This document shows, piece by piece, positions 54,354-63,979 of a stretch of 64,000 bases of DNA; the stretch's first letter is position 1, and each line of letters begins with the position of its first letter. The stretch covers positions 1-64,000 of the forward strand of contig CALAMI010000028.1 in NCBI GenBank assembly GCA_937925685.1, read 5' to 3'. Source of the DNA: Candidatus Binatia bacterium. GTDB taxonomy: Bacteria; Desulfobacterota; Binatia; HRBIN30. Both the position numbers and the translations under genes were made by a program. Below the pieces are notes generated by a model, which was not told the DNA's origin, ran no database searches, and saw nothing but the letters and a program-made list of their open reading frames with translations.

Positions 54354-54986
54354 TTACGAAGTCAACCCGCAGCGAAACCCTCGCATGTAAGGGAGCCGCG
54401 CTGCGGTTTCACGGATTCTCTCCTCCGCCTGCAACAAGATCCGTGTTCCGTCCCACGTGCCTTCCAAGAGCTGCTTTCTAGCCCCCTCGGGCATGGTCAC
54501 TGGGATCCTTCGACCACGGTAGTGCACCTGCATCGCCTGAAGATCGACCACACAATCGTGACCAGGGTCTTCCTCAATGGCCTGTTGCAGCCATGCAATA
54601 TCGTCCGGAGCAGCACACACGCATGGCATTCCCAAAGCCACGCAGTTGCCGAAAAAGATATCGGCAAAGGACTCTCCTACCAAGGCGCAAATTCCCCACC
54701 GAAGCAATGCCTGGGGAGCATGTTCCCGCGAAGACCCACAACCAAAATTTTTGTTGACTACAGCGATCCGTGGTCCCTTGGCGGCAAAGCGAGGATCATC
54801 CAAAACGTGTCCTCTGGGTCGACCCTGTTGGTCGTAACGCTCGTCATAAAACAGGTACTGCCCAAGGCCATCAAACGTGACCACTTTCATAAAGCGGGCA
54901 GGAATAATTCGGTCAGTATCGATGTCGTTCCCACGAAGCGGCAACGGGCGCCCGACGATCTTTTCAATACGAATCAGCTCGGCCAT
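54354..54986 (-). CDS. leuD: 3-isopropylmalate dehydratase small subunit
   Basis: Swivelling domain of isopropylmalate isomerase for leucine synthesis; 210 aa. Family segments: GRPLPLRGNDIDTDRIIPAR near the start, VNKNFGCGSSREHAPQALL, and FADIFFGNCVALGMP. It ends near the usual length. It starts 15 bp after leuC and has GGAG upstream. The long WDGTRILLQAEERIRETAAR tail is normal for bacterial LeuD. Confidence 0.96.
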   Translation of the reverse strand: MAELIRIEKIVGRPLPLRGNDIDTDRIIPARFMKVVTFDGLGQYLFYDERYDQQGRPRGHVLDDPRFAAKGPRIAVVNKNFGCGSSREHAPQALLRWGICALVGESFADIFFGNCVALGMPCVCAAPDDIAWLQQAIEEDPGHDCVVDLQAMQVHYRGRRIPVTMPEGARKQLLEGTWDGTRILLQAEERIRETAARLPYMRGFRCGLTS

Positions 54987-55001
54987 CCTTCACTCCATTC
55001 G

Positions 55002-56408
55002 TCAGTCAGGCAAAATCTCGCGCACGTCGACCACTTCGCCGGCAATTGCCGCTGCTGCAACCATCGCCGGGCTCATGAGCAAGGTCCGCCCTGCTGGACT
55101 ACCCTGCCTGCCCTTGAAGTTCCGATTGCTGGAAGAGGCACATACTTGTCGGTCGACCAGCTTGTCGGGATTCATGGCTAAGCACATCGAGCAACCTGGC
55201 AGTCTCCATTCGAAACCGGCCGCTCGGAATATCTCGTGAAGGCCCTCCGCCTCAGCAGCACGGGCAACGCTCTCGGATCCCGGAACAACCAGTGCTTTGA
55301 CGTGAGGCTTAACCTTCCCTAAGCGGGCGACCCTCGCCGCCTCGCGCAAATCGGACAAGCGACCATTGGTACACGAACCAATGAATGCAACGTCTATGCG
55401 CATGCCACGAAGCGGCTCACCGGGGCGTAAACCCATATAGCCGTACGCTTCCTCCGCGACTTCCCGCTCGTCCGGCGGGAAGACTTCCGGGGGCGGCACT
55501 GCTTCGTCCACCGCGATCGCCTGCCCAGGGTTGATGCCCCAGGTTACCGTTGGCCCAATTTCCTCACCGCGGAAATGGACCTCATCGTCGTAACGAGCAT
55601 CAGGGTCCGAGGCCATGCTCTTCCACCACTGGACCGCGCGCTCAAACGTCTCCCCTTTTGGCGAAAACTCCCGCCCCTGCAAGTAGGCAAAGGTGATTTC
55701 GTCTGGGTTAACGTAACCGAGCCGGGCCCCGCCCTCGATACTCATGTTACAAACCGTCATCCGCTCTTCCATGGACATCCGTTTTACGACCTCACCTGCG
55801 TACTCGTAGGCAAAGCCCACCCCGCCTTTGACCCCCAGTTTACGAATGATGTGCAAAATCACGTCCTTGGCATAAACACCCCGAGCTAAGCGGCCGTCGA
55901 CCACCACGCGCCGCACCTTCGGCCGCTGAATGGCTAAGCACTGGCTCGCGAGCACGTCCCGCACCTGGCTCGTACCAATGCCAAACGCGACCGTTCCTAG
56001 GGCACCGTGCGTGCTCGTATGGCTGTCGCCGCAAGCCACCGTCATGCCTGGTTGTGTCAGCCCGAGTTCCGGACCCAGTACATGGACAATCCCTTGATAA
56101 CCGCTACTAGCCTGAAATAAGCGAATTCCAAATTCAGCACAGTTTCGCTCAATTGCCCGCATCATCCCTTCCGCCTGGGGGTCTGCGTAAGGGCGCCGAC
56201 GCGTATCCGTGGGGATGATGTGGTCCACCGTCGCAAAGGTCCTTTCAGGAAATAAGACTTTCAGACCCTGCTCTCGAAGCATCTCGAACGCCTGCGGGCT
56301 CGTCACTTCATGGACCAGGTGCAGTCCGATGAAAAGCTGCGTTTGCCCTGACGGCAGCTCCCGAACCGTGTGTGCTTCCCAAACCTTTTCTAACAGGCTT
56401 TTTCCCAT
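55002..56408 (-). CDS. leuC: 3-isopropylmalate dehydratase large subunit
   Basis: [4Fe-4S] catalytic subunit, 468 aa. Landmarks: [60 protein letters not shown], and the three cluster Cys in [19 protein letters not shown] and [13 protein letters not shown]. The ATG at 56408 has GAGGG five bases upstream; a TTG four codons earlier is less likely. Operon with leuD. Confidence 0.97.
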   Translation of the reverse strand: MGKSLLEKVWEAHTVRELPSGQTQLFIGLHLVHEVTSPQAFEMLREQGLKVLFPERTFATVDHIIPTDTRRRPYADPQAEGMMRAIERNCAEFGIRLFQASSGYQGIVHVLGPELGLTQPGMTVACGDSHTSTHGALGTVAFGIGTSQVRDVLASQCLAIQRPKVRRVVVDGRLARGVYAKDVILHIIRKLGVKGGVGFAYEYAGEVVKRMSMEERMTVCNMSIEGGARLGYVNPDEITFAYLQGREFSPKGETFERAVQWWKSMASDPDARYDDEVHFRGEEIGPTVTWGINPGQAIAVDEAVPPPEVFPPDEREVAEEAYGYMGLRPGEPLRGMRIDVAFIGSCTNGRLSDLREAARVARLGKVKPHVKALVVPGSESVARAAEAEGLHEIFRAAGFEWRLPGCSMCLAMNPDKLVDRQVCASSSNRNFKGRQGSPAGRTLLMSPAMVAAAAIAGEVVDVREILPD

Positions 56409-56717
56409 GACCGCCCTCAAACAATCAACCTGTAGCTCATCGGCGGGCCGTTCGCACGACCTAGGTACCTGCCACAGGGGCTTGCCCTGGGAGCTACTTT
56501 ACGAGGCCTCGTCCCAGTCGGCACTGCCCCAGTCAGCACGGCGCTGCCGCATCCACGCGCCAGCGCATTCGTACCGCAATCGACCGGTACCATTGGAATG
56601 CACCGCCAACTGGTTCGCCTCCCTCACTGACGCGGCCACGCTCCCACTCGACCCAGCTGCCCTGCCCCCATGACACCGAGGCTGATCTGCCCGCTACCTC
56701 CGCAGCCAGCAAGCTAC
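56409..56717. other. Gene-free interval upstream of leuC
   Basis: About 300 bp with no supportable gene on either strand. It should contain the leuC promoter and leader. I looked for a Leu-codon-rich attenuator peptide or T-box-like helices and saw nothing convincing. Confidence 0.35.
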
Positions 56718-57173
56718 TCAAGATCCGCTGATCACGAATTTCTCGAACCGAAACGCCGGGCCCACTCCACCGGTAGTTTCCTTTGCCCGCACTTCGAACT
56801 CCCAAGAATGTGGTCCAGCCCTGGGCACCTCAACGACAAGCCAAAGCCCTTCCTCGCCTTCGAGCACCGTCTTCCCTCCCACGACCCGTGCCGCCACCCG
56901 CTGTGCGTCGAAATAGACAACCAGCTCAATCTCCTCGTTTACCAGCGAGCGGCCCGCGACCCCAGCACGAATCGTCCCCTTCGGCGCGTACGCCACCGTC
57001 ATCGCCCGCCCACCCACCGGCATCTCCAAGCTCGTCTTGTCCTCCGCGACCGTACACCCTTCGCTCGCTCGCATGCCAGCGGGCGCGAGCGTCAACACAC
57101 CGACGGACGAAACCCGCGGTTGGCAGGCCCCCAGGTGGACTAGGAAACCCAAAGCAAAGACGAGTAACCTCAC
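56718..57173 (-). CDS. Putative lipoprotein
   Basis: A 151 aa protein with a lipoprotein signal peptide: VRLLVFALGFLVHLGAC, the lipobox LGAC giving Cys17 as the lipidated residue. The mature part is beta-rich (LEMPVGGRAMTVAYAPKG, EEIELVVYFDAQRVAARVV), perhaps an immunoglobulin-like fold. It starts at GTG overlapping the purU stop (GTGA), so it is translated with purU although no functional link is evident. No family recognised. Confidence 0.7.
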   Translation of the reverse strand: MRLLVFALGFLVHLGACQPRVSSVGVLTLAPAGMRASEGCTVAEDKTSLEMPVGGRAMTVAYAPKGTIRAGVAGRSLVNEEIELVVYFDAQRVAARVVGGKTVLEGEEGLWLVVEVPRAGPHSWEFEVRAKETTGGVGPAFRFEKFVISGS

Positions 57174-58048
57174 CCATTCTTCCCCAGGGCCAAGCCCGGC
57201 CGGAAAATCACTTTTTTCTCTTTCACCACAAGTTGATCGTTGAGAAACAACTGCACTGCTTGCGACAGCACTTTTGCTTCAAGACGCTGGCCTCGTGCCT
57301 TCACGTCGTCCAGGGTGTCCTCCCCCACCCGAATATGGAAGACGTCTTGAAGAATGACCGGCCCTTGATCCAACTGCTCCGTCACAAAGTGTGCGGTGCA
57401 GCCCGATACCCGCACCCCCTCTTCGAAGGCTTGACGGTAAGCATTCGGGCCAGGGTGGTAGGGTAACAACGATGGGTGGATGTTGATAATTCGGTTTCGG
57501 TAACGCTCGACCACACGCGGCGAAAGAATCTGCATGTAGCGGGCAAGCACCACGAGGTCAGCGCCGTACTCGGCAAGTTTCTCCAACAAAAAGTCCTCAT
57601 GGGCCGCCTTGTCTGCTGACGGGTACCAGAAAAATGGGATCCCTGCTTCCTCGGCGAGTGGCCGCAAGAGCTCGTGATTGGACAAAACCACGACGATCTC
57701 CCCATTGAGGCGGCCATGATTGCGATCCTCCACCAACTGGCGTAAGCAGTGAGGCTCCCGGCTAACTAACACCGCCACCCGCTTGGGCTCGCGTTTTCCA
57801 TGCAGCCGAATGGAAACATCCATGTGGATTTCTTCGCCAATCCGCTTTAGCCCCAGCACGAGCTCGTCCAAATTGACGTTAAGCTCGGTCAAGTCCACGA
57901 GCATGGTCATGATAAAGAGTCCTTCCATGACCCGTTGCTCGATGTCCTCGATGTTAATGTTGCAGGACGCCAAGTACGTCGAAATCCGGGCAACCACGCC
58001 CTTTTGGTCACGGCCAATGACGGAAACGACGGCTCGATTGCTGCTCAT
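57170..58048 (-). CDS. purU: Formyltetrahydrofolate deformylase
   Basis: Hydrolyses 10-formyl-THF to formate and THF, balancing one-carbon pools; 292 aa. N-terminal ACT domain (AVVSVIGRDQKGVVARISTY) and C-terminal formyltransferase fold with LARYMQILSPRVVERY and INIHPSLLPYHPGPNAYRQA, which carries the catalytic Asn-His, plus VTEQLDQGPVILQ with the catalytic Asp. ACT plus formyltransferase distinguishes PurU from PurN. The gene overlaps the lipoprotein gene downstream by 4 bases. Confidence 0.94.
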   Translation of the reverse strand: MSSNRAVVSVIGRDQKGVVARISTYLASCNINIEDIEQRVMEGLFIMTMLVDLTELNVNLDELVLGLKRIGEEIHMDVSIRLHGKREPKRVAVLVSREPHCLRQLVEDRNHGRLNGEIVVVLSNHELLRPLAEEAGIPFFWYPSADKAAHEDFLLEKLAEYGADLVVLARYMQILSPRVVERYRNRIINIHPSLLPYHPGPNAYRQAFEEGVRVSGCTAHFVTEQLDQGPVILQDVFHIRVGEDTLDDVKARGQRLEAKVLSQAVQLFLNDQLVVKEKKVIFRPGLALGKNG

Positions 58049-58293
58049 AGTCGGGGCGTTTTAGCAAGCTTCCCGGCGCGGTGAAAACACCGGGCTCTCC
58101 CTCTACCCACGGGAACAGGGCAACCGGGAACCTGGGCGGCAACAATTGATGACAACTCGCTTAAGAATTTTTCATGCATTTTCTCGTTGAGTTGAGTTTG
58201 CTTTTGCGTGTCACCTCGGGTAGTCTCCGCGCTGGTCTAGAGTGCCACGCAGGTAACTAGAACCCTTAAAGGAGAAGGAGCGTTAAACGAGGT

Positions 58294-59475
58294 ATGGAAA
58301 GCCGTTTAGGTTCGCTAGCTTTCAAGTTGCAGCAAGAGGAGGTCAGTTCGGAGGAAGAAGTCGAACTTGAGCCACCGCTGGAAGTGCTCGAAGAGGACGT
58401 CGAAGCGGTCGAGCGCGGTCTCGAACATGATTTGCCAGAGCATTTTTTCCACGACGTCAGTAACACCCAGCTTTTGTCTCCCGAGGAAGAGCAAGAGGTT
58501 GCCCGTAAGATCGTAAAATCCCGCAACCGTATCCGCCGTCTGTTGAGGAGGTTTCCTCGCCTGGTCTCCGCTGCTTTGCCGGTGCACGGGCGCAGCGTGA
58601 TTCACCCGAACGAGGATTTCCGCGAACGCGAAACGGTCATGGTGCTCGAGTTCGCAAAGAAACAACTCAAATCGCGCCGGCGCGTGGACTTCCCTTACGG
58701 CGACCGCCTCAAAATTAAGGAGATGGTTGCCCAGCTCGAGGCAGAACTTGCTGAGTATCGGAAGTTGCGCGACCAAATGATCGAGGCAAATCTGCGGCTG
58801 GTCATTTCCTTCGCCAAGCGGTATCGCCGCCCAGGCGTGTCGTTTCTCGACATGGTCCAGGAAGGGTCGTTAGGACTCATTCGCGCCGTCGAAAAATACG
58901 ACCCGCGCAAAGATGTGAAGTTTGGCACCTACGCTGTGTGGTGGATCTGGCAGCAAATTGGTCGCGCTGGCGACATGCACAGCGGGCTCATTCGCACACC
59001 GGTCCACTGGAACCAGCTCCGACGTAAAGTTGGCCGCGAAACACAGCGATTGCAAACAAAATACAATGGCAAGGTGAGTAAAGAGCTCCTTGCCCAAGCA
59101 AGTGGTGTGGATACGGAGCGGCTGGAAACCATGACCCAAAGCTTCCAGTGTGTTTCCATCGACGCACCTGTTAGCGCCGATGATGATCGCACCCTCGAGG
59201 AACTACTTGCCAGCGATTCGAAGGACCCTGAAACCGAGGCGGCGCAAGGCGATTTGCATGCACAACTGGAGGCCGCACTGAACCAGCTTCCTCCACGTGA
59301 AGCTAATATCCTGCGCTTGCGGTTTGGAACGAACGATCAACAGCCGCTCACGCTGGAGGAGGTGGGGCGCCTTTATGGGGTCAGCCGTGAACGCATCCGC
59401 CAGCTCGAAGCCCGTGCCCTCAAGCAGTTGGCCCCAATTTGCGAGAGCCAAGGCTTGCGCGCTTACGTGGACTGA
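58294..59475 (+). CDS. Sigma70-family RNA polymerase sigma factor (group 2-like)
   Basis: A 393 aa sigma factor with regions 1.2 to 4.2 and an acidic N-terminus. Region 1.2: LLSPEEEQEVARKIV. Region 2: ANLRLVISFAKRYRRPGVSF and FLDMVQEGSLGLIRAVEKYD are normal. Region 2.3/2.4 is altered: TYAVWWIWQQIGRAGDMHSG instead of [20 protein letters not shown]. Region 4.2 (TLEEVGRLYGVSRERIRQLE) is canonical, so -35 recognition should be standard. A weak promoter-like TTGCTT/TAGTCT (17-bp spacer, 58198-58226) lies upstream. A strong terminator follows. It is likely an alternative rather than the housekeeping sigma. Confidence 0.9.
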   Translation: MESRLGSLAFKLQQEEVSSEEEVELEPPLEVLEEDVEAVERGLEHDLPEHFFHDVSNTQLLSPEEEQEVARKIVKSRNRIRRLLRRFPRLVSAALPVHGRSVIHPNEDFRERETVMVLEFAKKQLKSRRRVDFPYGDRLKIKEMVAQLEAELAEYRKLRDQMIEANLRLVISFAKRYRRPGVSFLDMVQEGSLGLIRAVEKYDPRKDVKFGTYAVWWIWQQIGRAGDMHSGLIRTPVHWNQLRRKVGRETQRLQTKYNGKVSKELLAQASGVDTERLETMTQSFQCVSIDAPVSADDDRTLEELLASDSKDPETEAAQGDLHAQLEAALNQLPPREANILRLRFGTNDQQPLTLEEVGRLYGVSRERIRQLEARALKQLAPICESQGLRAYVD

Positions 59476-59485
59476 GCACAAGAGC

Positions 59486-59517
59486 AAGGGCAGCCGATGC
59501 GGCTGCCCTTCATTTTT
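59486..59517 (+). terminator. Rho-independent terminator after the sigma factor gene
   Basis: A perfect 11-bp inverted repeat, AAGGGCAGCCG (59486-59496) and CGGCTGCCCTT (59500-59510), with a 3-nt loop and then CATTTTT. Starts 10 bp after the sigma factor stop codon. Confidence 0.9.
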
Positions 59518-59573
59518 GGCAAACACGGGGCTTTGCCTCAAACGAAGAACTCGAACGAAGAAAAGGAGCAAGA

Positions 59574-60251
59574 ATGAGAAAGACTCTAGCCCTTTGGGCT
59601 GTAGCCGTCGCTACATGTGCTGCAGCTCTGACTGAGGCAGCGGGCCCCGAGCTAAAGACGGACGAGCAAAAGGCTTTGTACGCTCTTGGCGCACTGCTTG
59701 CCCAGAACGTGAACGCCTTTCGCCTGACACCAGCAGAGGTGGAAACCGTCATCGCCGGCTTTAAAGATGCAAGCGCGGGAAAAACCTTGGCGGTCGATCC
59801 TGATGCATATCGCGGCCAGCTCCAGCAACTGGCACAATCTCGCGCCGCCGCGGCGGCCACGGAAGAAAAGGAAAAGTCCAAGGCTTTTCTGGAGAAGATG
59901 GCCAAAGAAAAGGGCGCGTCACGCACCGACTCTGGCCTGGTATTTATCGAGCTCCAACCAGGAAACGGGCCGTCACCAAACGCTGAAGACAAGGTCAAAG
60001 TGCACTACACCGGTACGTTGATCGACGGTACGGTGTTCGACAGCTCGGTTCAGCGGGGTGAACCAGCCACGTTTCCCCTGAACGGTGTGATTCGCTGCTT
60101 CAGTGAAGGCCTGCAAAAAATGAAAGTTGGTGGGAAGGCCAAACTCGTTTGCCCCTCGGACCTTGCTTATGGTGACCGTGGCTCGCCCCCTAAGATCAAA
60201 CCGGGGGCAACTTTGGTTTTCGAAGTCGAACTCCTGGGAATTGAACAATAG
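59574..60251 (+). CDS. FKBP-type peptidyl-prolyl isomerase, exported (Mip/FkpA-like)
   Basis: A 225 aa periplasmic folding catalyst. It has a signal peptide (MRKTLALWAVAVATCAAAL) and an N-terminal helical dimerisation domain (TDEQKALYALGALLAQNVNA). The FKBP domain contains DKVKVHYTGTLIDGTVFDSS, GVIRCFSEGLQKMKVGGKAK and LAYGDRG. Most FKBP active-site positions look retained, though the GVI.(G)W segment reads GVIRCFS, with Cys-Phe in the place of the usual Gly-Trp. AAGGAG precedes the ATG. Confidence 0.92.
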   Translation: MRKTLALWAVAVATCAAALTEAAGPELKTDEQKALYALGALLAQNVNAFRLTPAEVETVIAGFKDASAGKTLAVDPDAYRGQLQQLAQSRAAAAATEEKEKSKAFLEKMAKEKGASRTDSGLVFIELQPGNGPSPNAEDKVKVHYTGTLIDGTVFDSSVQRGEPATFPLNGVIRCFSEGLQKMKVGGKAKLVCPSDLAYGDRGSPPKIKPGATLVFEVELLGIEQ

Positions 60252-60433
60252 TTGCGTCTCGCCGGCAATTTCCCAAGATCCCTCCACGCCAGCCTTCGGA
60301 GGAGAACTTTACCACCTTTGCGTTCCTGCTCGGCGATGTTTTCGCTCTTCATCGTAAAATTAGCGTCGTTATCGGTACCCACAGTCTGCGAACGCGCCCG
60401 ATGAGTACCTTTGGCGGGCCAACGGAGGTCGCA

Positions 60434-61779
60434 ATGAGCTCGCTTTTGACGAAGCACAAGCGACAGCACGCCACGCCTTGAGCTGTTGTTCTGGCCAGCG
60501 TGCTGTTTTTGGTTCCGGGAACCGCATATGCTGTGTTTATGGGCGACTGCGACGGAGATGGCGTGATCACGATAGACGAGGCGGTTGCCCTCGTTCGAGC
60601 GCTACTCGGAGAATCTCCTTCGGGGTTGTGCGCGGCTGCCGATGCGAACAGCGACAGCATGATTGACGGTACGGAAATCGTGAAAGCCGTCAGGTCGCTG
60701 CTCGACGGCTGCGCCGCTCGTTGCGGCAATGGCGTCGTAGACGAAGAGTGCGACGACGCAGGCATCTGCCTCGGTACAAGCAAGGTAGGAAGCTTTTCTC
60801 GAAGCGACAGCAAGTGCCTCGCGGAGCATGACGAATGGAATGGCGTGTGTGGGGGGAGGCGAGAAACCCTGCACCGCATGTCATCGTGACAGCGACTGCC
60901 TCCACGGCCGGCGCCTGGCCTGTTGGACTTTTGCCGGCGACGGCTGCGCAGAAAATTGCACGGAAGAACAGCGACTGCGGATGAAACTTCAAAGTTCTGG
61001 CTCCGCCGAACTTGCTGCGGCTAGCCACATCGCGATTTTTGAGCCGCCAGGGGTCCTAGTCCTGCCTTTGAGTGGCTCCCCAAATGTTATGGCGGGGAGG
61101 GAACGCAATGGCACGAAAACGTTCGCCGTGCCTGTGGCTTCAGCAGAATTTCCGCCTGTAGGCATTTCCACCCTCGCCTGCGCTTGCACCCGCTCGGTGG
61201 AACACAACACCTGTGGGATGTCGCCTTCGCTCCCGATGGATCGTTTGTCAAACAGTGCAACGAAGGATTCGCCGTGCCCCCGGCGACCTACCCCCGAGCC
61301 GCCCCTGTACCGGCGTGTTCACGCCGGGCAACGCTGGGCCCGGCGTTGTTGGGTGTAGGGGTCTGGCTTCGGCAAATCTCGAAGTGCGTGAAGCCTCGCC
61401 CGCCGGCCCGGTCCAAGCACGGTATGTCGGCATGGGCCCTAGGACCTGACTTTTGACCCTGAGTTGGGCAATAGGAACCTAGATTGGCCAATGCACCGAA
61501 CAAAGTTGCACTGCGGCGGATCCTTCAGACGCCCGCGGTACGCCTTCAGTGAATCTCTACACCACCGGGCAAGCTTGCGCACGAAGTTGGCTCGAAGGCG
61601 GGCAACGGGATACCCAGGGGCTCTGCATCGACGGTGCGTCGGTTCCTTGCAGTCGTTGGCAAAATGGTGAACTGAGTGGCTTGCGCTTCTGCACCACCTA
61701 CTTCTTGTACTCCGAAGTCGTGGGACCCACATGCGAGCAGACGTGTGCCTACGAGCAAAATAGCAAAAGGGGGCCGTAG
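60434..61779 (+). pseudogene. Decayed secreted EF-hand/Cys-repeat protein gene
   Basis: An ATG at 60434 with GGAGG upstream opens MSSLLTKHKRQHATP, then TGA at 60479-60481. The same frame continues AVVLASVLFLVPGTAYA, so the stop splits a Sec signal peptide between its basic and hydrophobic parts. A dockerin-like EF-hand pair follows (GDCDGDGVITIDEAVALVRA and AADANSDSMIDGTEIVKAV), then CGNGVVDEECDD, after which the frame is lost near 60830. Another frame resumes with FAGDGCAENCTEEQ and PVASAEFPPVGISTLACACT, matching the later part of such Cys-repeat proteins. Further fragments (61549-61779) are Cys-rich. Several frameshifts plus the stop indicate a pseudogene. The right border is uncertain. Confidence 0.7.
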
Positions 61780-63412
61780 GGCTCCTCCGAGGTTTCCCGT
61801 TTTCCACAGCGCTGAATCAAGAAGTCAGCATCGATTACGAACGATCCCTGCAACCGTTCAGGCAACCCGCACCAGGGCAAGACCCATCACGGCCACATGG
61901 CGGGCAAAAAAGCAGTTTCCCAGGTAGCAATCCCAGAGGCACTTTTGGGGTTAGGGTCTCCAGCATACCCGGTCATCTCGCAGCGTATAAGCACCGCGTC
62001 CCACCAATGGAAATCCTGGAGCGTTCCACCTGCCCTGCGCGGGTCGGGGGATCGATCTACTGTCAATCGCGTAGCCCGCGCTTCCCACAGCAGCAAAGAA
62101 CCAAACGGGCGGAAGATGGCAGACGAAATGGCCGCTCTGCGCGCCGTGCGCCCGCTGCAAGTGATCGCTAGGGAAAAGGGCAACTGGTGGGAAAGCGGCT
62201 GCGTGGTGCAGGGAGGGCGGGCACACAGCAAAGGTGCGGCCGTAGGAGCAGATCGGGCAGAAGCTGGAAGAACTAGACTGCGGCGAGGATGGATCGAAGA
62301 GGGAAGAATCGGTGGCGGCTGAGCGGGAGTTAGCGGTGTACGGTGCTCGGGATTGCACACCCGAACCCCTGCAGGATGGCCAGAGTGCGACCAAGCCCTA
62401 ACCCAACGCCGCCCGCTTGCGGAGCAGGACACCTGCACCCAGACCTTCCCATCGCGGGCGGAGAACCGAGTGAATGCAACGTCCGGAGAAGGGCCCGAAC
62501 CACAAGCAGTTCGGCCAAGGAGCCCCACAGTGACAAAGTGTTGGAAGCCATCTACCCGCGCTACCGGCCGTTGCCCTCCGGCCCCGTGGCATCGACGCTC
62601 CCCCTCTTTGCTGCACGCGGGGGAGATCGATCGTGCCTCGATCAGGACTAAGGTGCGCATACCACCCACATCCGCTTGCACCAAGGGTTCAAGTACCTTG
62701 GGGGCCAGGCACGGTGTGCTGGAGGGATCGAGCGACTAAGCGTGCGCACACGGAAGCTTGCGTTGACGCCGGACAGCAACGTCTCTGGGGCGGTGTTGCA
62801 AACAACTGTCGTGGGACACGGCTGTACGGTGTGCTTTTATACCGACTAAGGCACGCAGTTGAGCAGCGAGGACTTCTCGGCTCTGCTGGAAGCGCCGCAC
62901 GCGGGCATGAACCAGCGTGGACACGGTAGGCGATGGCGTCGCTGCACAACGCGTTGTGGGTCTGTGTCGAGGATTCTCAACGAGCCCGCAGTGGCGCGGG
63001 GGCACCTGCCGGGATGCTTCCTACCCCCATTCCAGCAGCCGCAACAGTACCTCGGCTGTTGGACCCAGAGGCACAGAGTATCGAGGGTACAGCGCAAATG
63101 GGCCGAGACCGCCTAAGGGGGAAGGTCGAGCTGAGACACGTTCTCGTCAGTGGTTCCGAAATCGATGGACGCGAAGCGGTAGCCGGCCTAGGGAGCCGCC
63201 AAAAGCGGGGGATCCCCGTGCTCGGAAAGCCAACCGCAGGGCGCGACGGGCCTCCGTCTTCGCTGTGGGCTCGTTCCGTACCGACGAGGCTCAATCTCAG
63301 TTCACAAGAGCAAGAAGCCCCCGAGCAGAGGGACGGACAACCACCGGCCGCACTACCACCTTGAGGAGGCCGACTCGACCTGGCCCCAACACTGCCAAGA
63401 AATGGGGCCACT
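61780..63412. other. 1.6-kb region with no assignable gene
   Basis: Several frames stay open on both strands (for example 61887-62684 minus, 62977-63420 minus), but they overlap each other, lack family motifs and have the Arg/Ser/Pro-rich composition typical of non-coding GC-rich DNA. It may be more decayed sequence continuing from the pseudogene to the left. No terminal inverted repeats, tRNA or insertion-sequence features were seen. Confidence 0.45.
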
Positions 63413-63979
63413 TCACTCACCGGAATATCTCGGCAAGATCTCTTGCAACTCCTCCAATGTGCGGGCTAGCCGATCTTTCGCGGATAGTAACGGCTCGCTC
63501 GTTGGCCAGGGGATCGCCAGCTGCGGGTCGTTCCAAGCCAAACGCAATTCTCCTGCGGGGTCGTAGAAATCCGTGCACTTGTACTCCACTTCTGCCGTCT
63601 CACTGAGCACGCAAAAGCCGTGGGCGAAGCCTGGAGGCACGTAGAGCTGGCGAAAGTTTTCCGCCGACAAGATGACGGCCGTCCACCGCCGAAACCACGG
63701 GGAGCCACGACGGATGTCTACGGCAACATCCCAAACCTCTCCGGTAATAACCCGCACGAGTTTGCCCTGAGGACGCCGCCATTGAGCGTGCAAACCGCGC
63801 ACGGTGCCACGCACTGAACGGGAGTGATTGTCTTGGACAAAGAGGCTCGGGAGCCCATGCCGGGCGTACTTTTCGCCGTGGAAGGTTTCCAGGAAAAATC
63901 CGCGTTCGTCCCAGTGCACCTCCGGCTCTATGATGACGACCCCGGGTAGCTCGGTCTCGACAACGCGCATAACGGCCAT
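63413..63979 (-). CDS. rmlC: dTDP-4-dehydrorhamnose 3,5-epimerase
   Basis: Cupin epimerase of dTDP-L-rhamnose synthesis for surface polysaccharide; 188 aa, a standard length. Motifs: [33 protein letters not shown] (catalytic His), [20 protein letters not shown], and [20 protein letters not shown] leading to YKCTDFYDP (catalytic Tyr). The ORF is complete. Other rhamnose genes would be expected beyond the right edge. Confidence 0.95.
   Translation of the reverse strand: MAVMRVVETELPGVVIIEPEVHWDERGFFLETFHGEKYARHGLPSLFVQDNHSRSVRGTVRGLHAQWRRPQGKLVRVITGEVWDVAVDIRRGSPWFRRWTAVILSAENFRQLYVPPGFAHGFCVLSETAEVEYKCTDFYDPAGELRLAWNDPQLAIPWPTSEPLLSAKDRLARTLEELQEILPRYSGE

Noticed and set aside
54306-55181. 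A 291-codon plus-strand frame opposite leuD and leuC
   Set aside because: It is the antisense shadow of two highly conserved enzymes, with no motifs of its own.
61887-62684. A 265-codon minus-strand frame
   Set aside because: Rich in Arg, Ser and Pro, no recognisable motif, and competing frames are open on the other strand; probably chance in GC-rich DNA.
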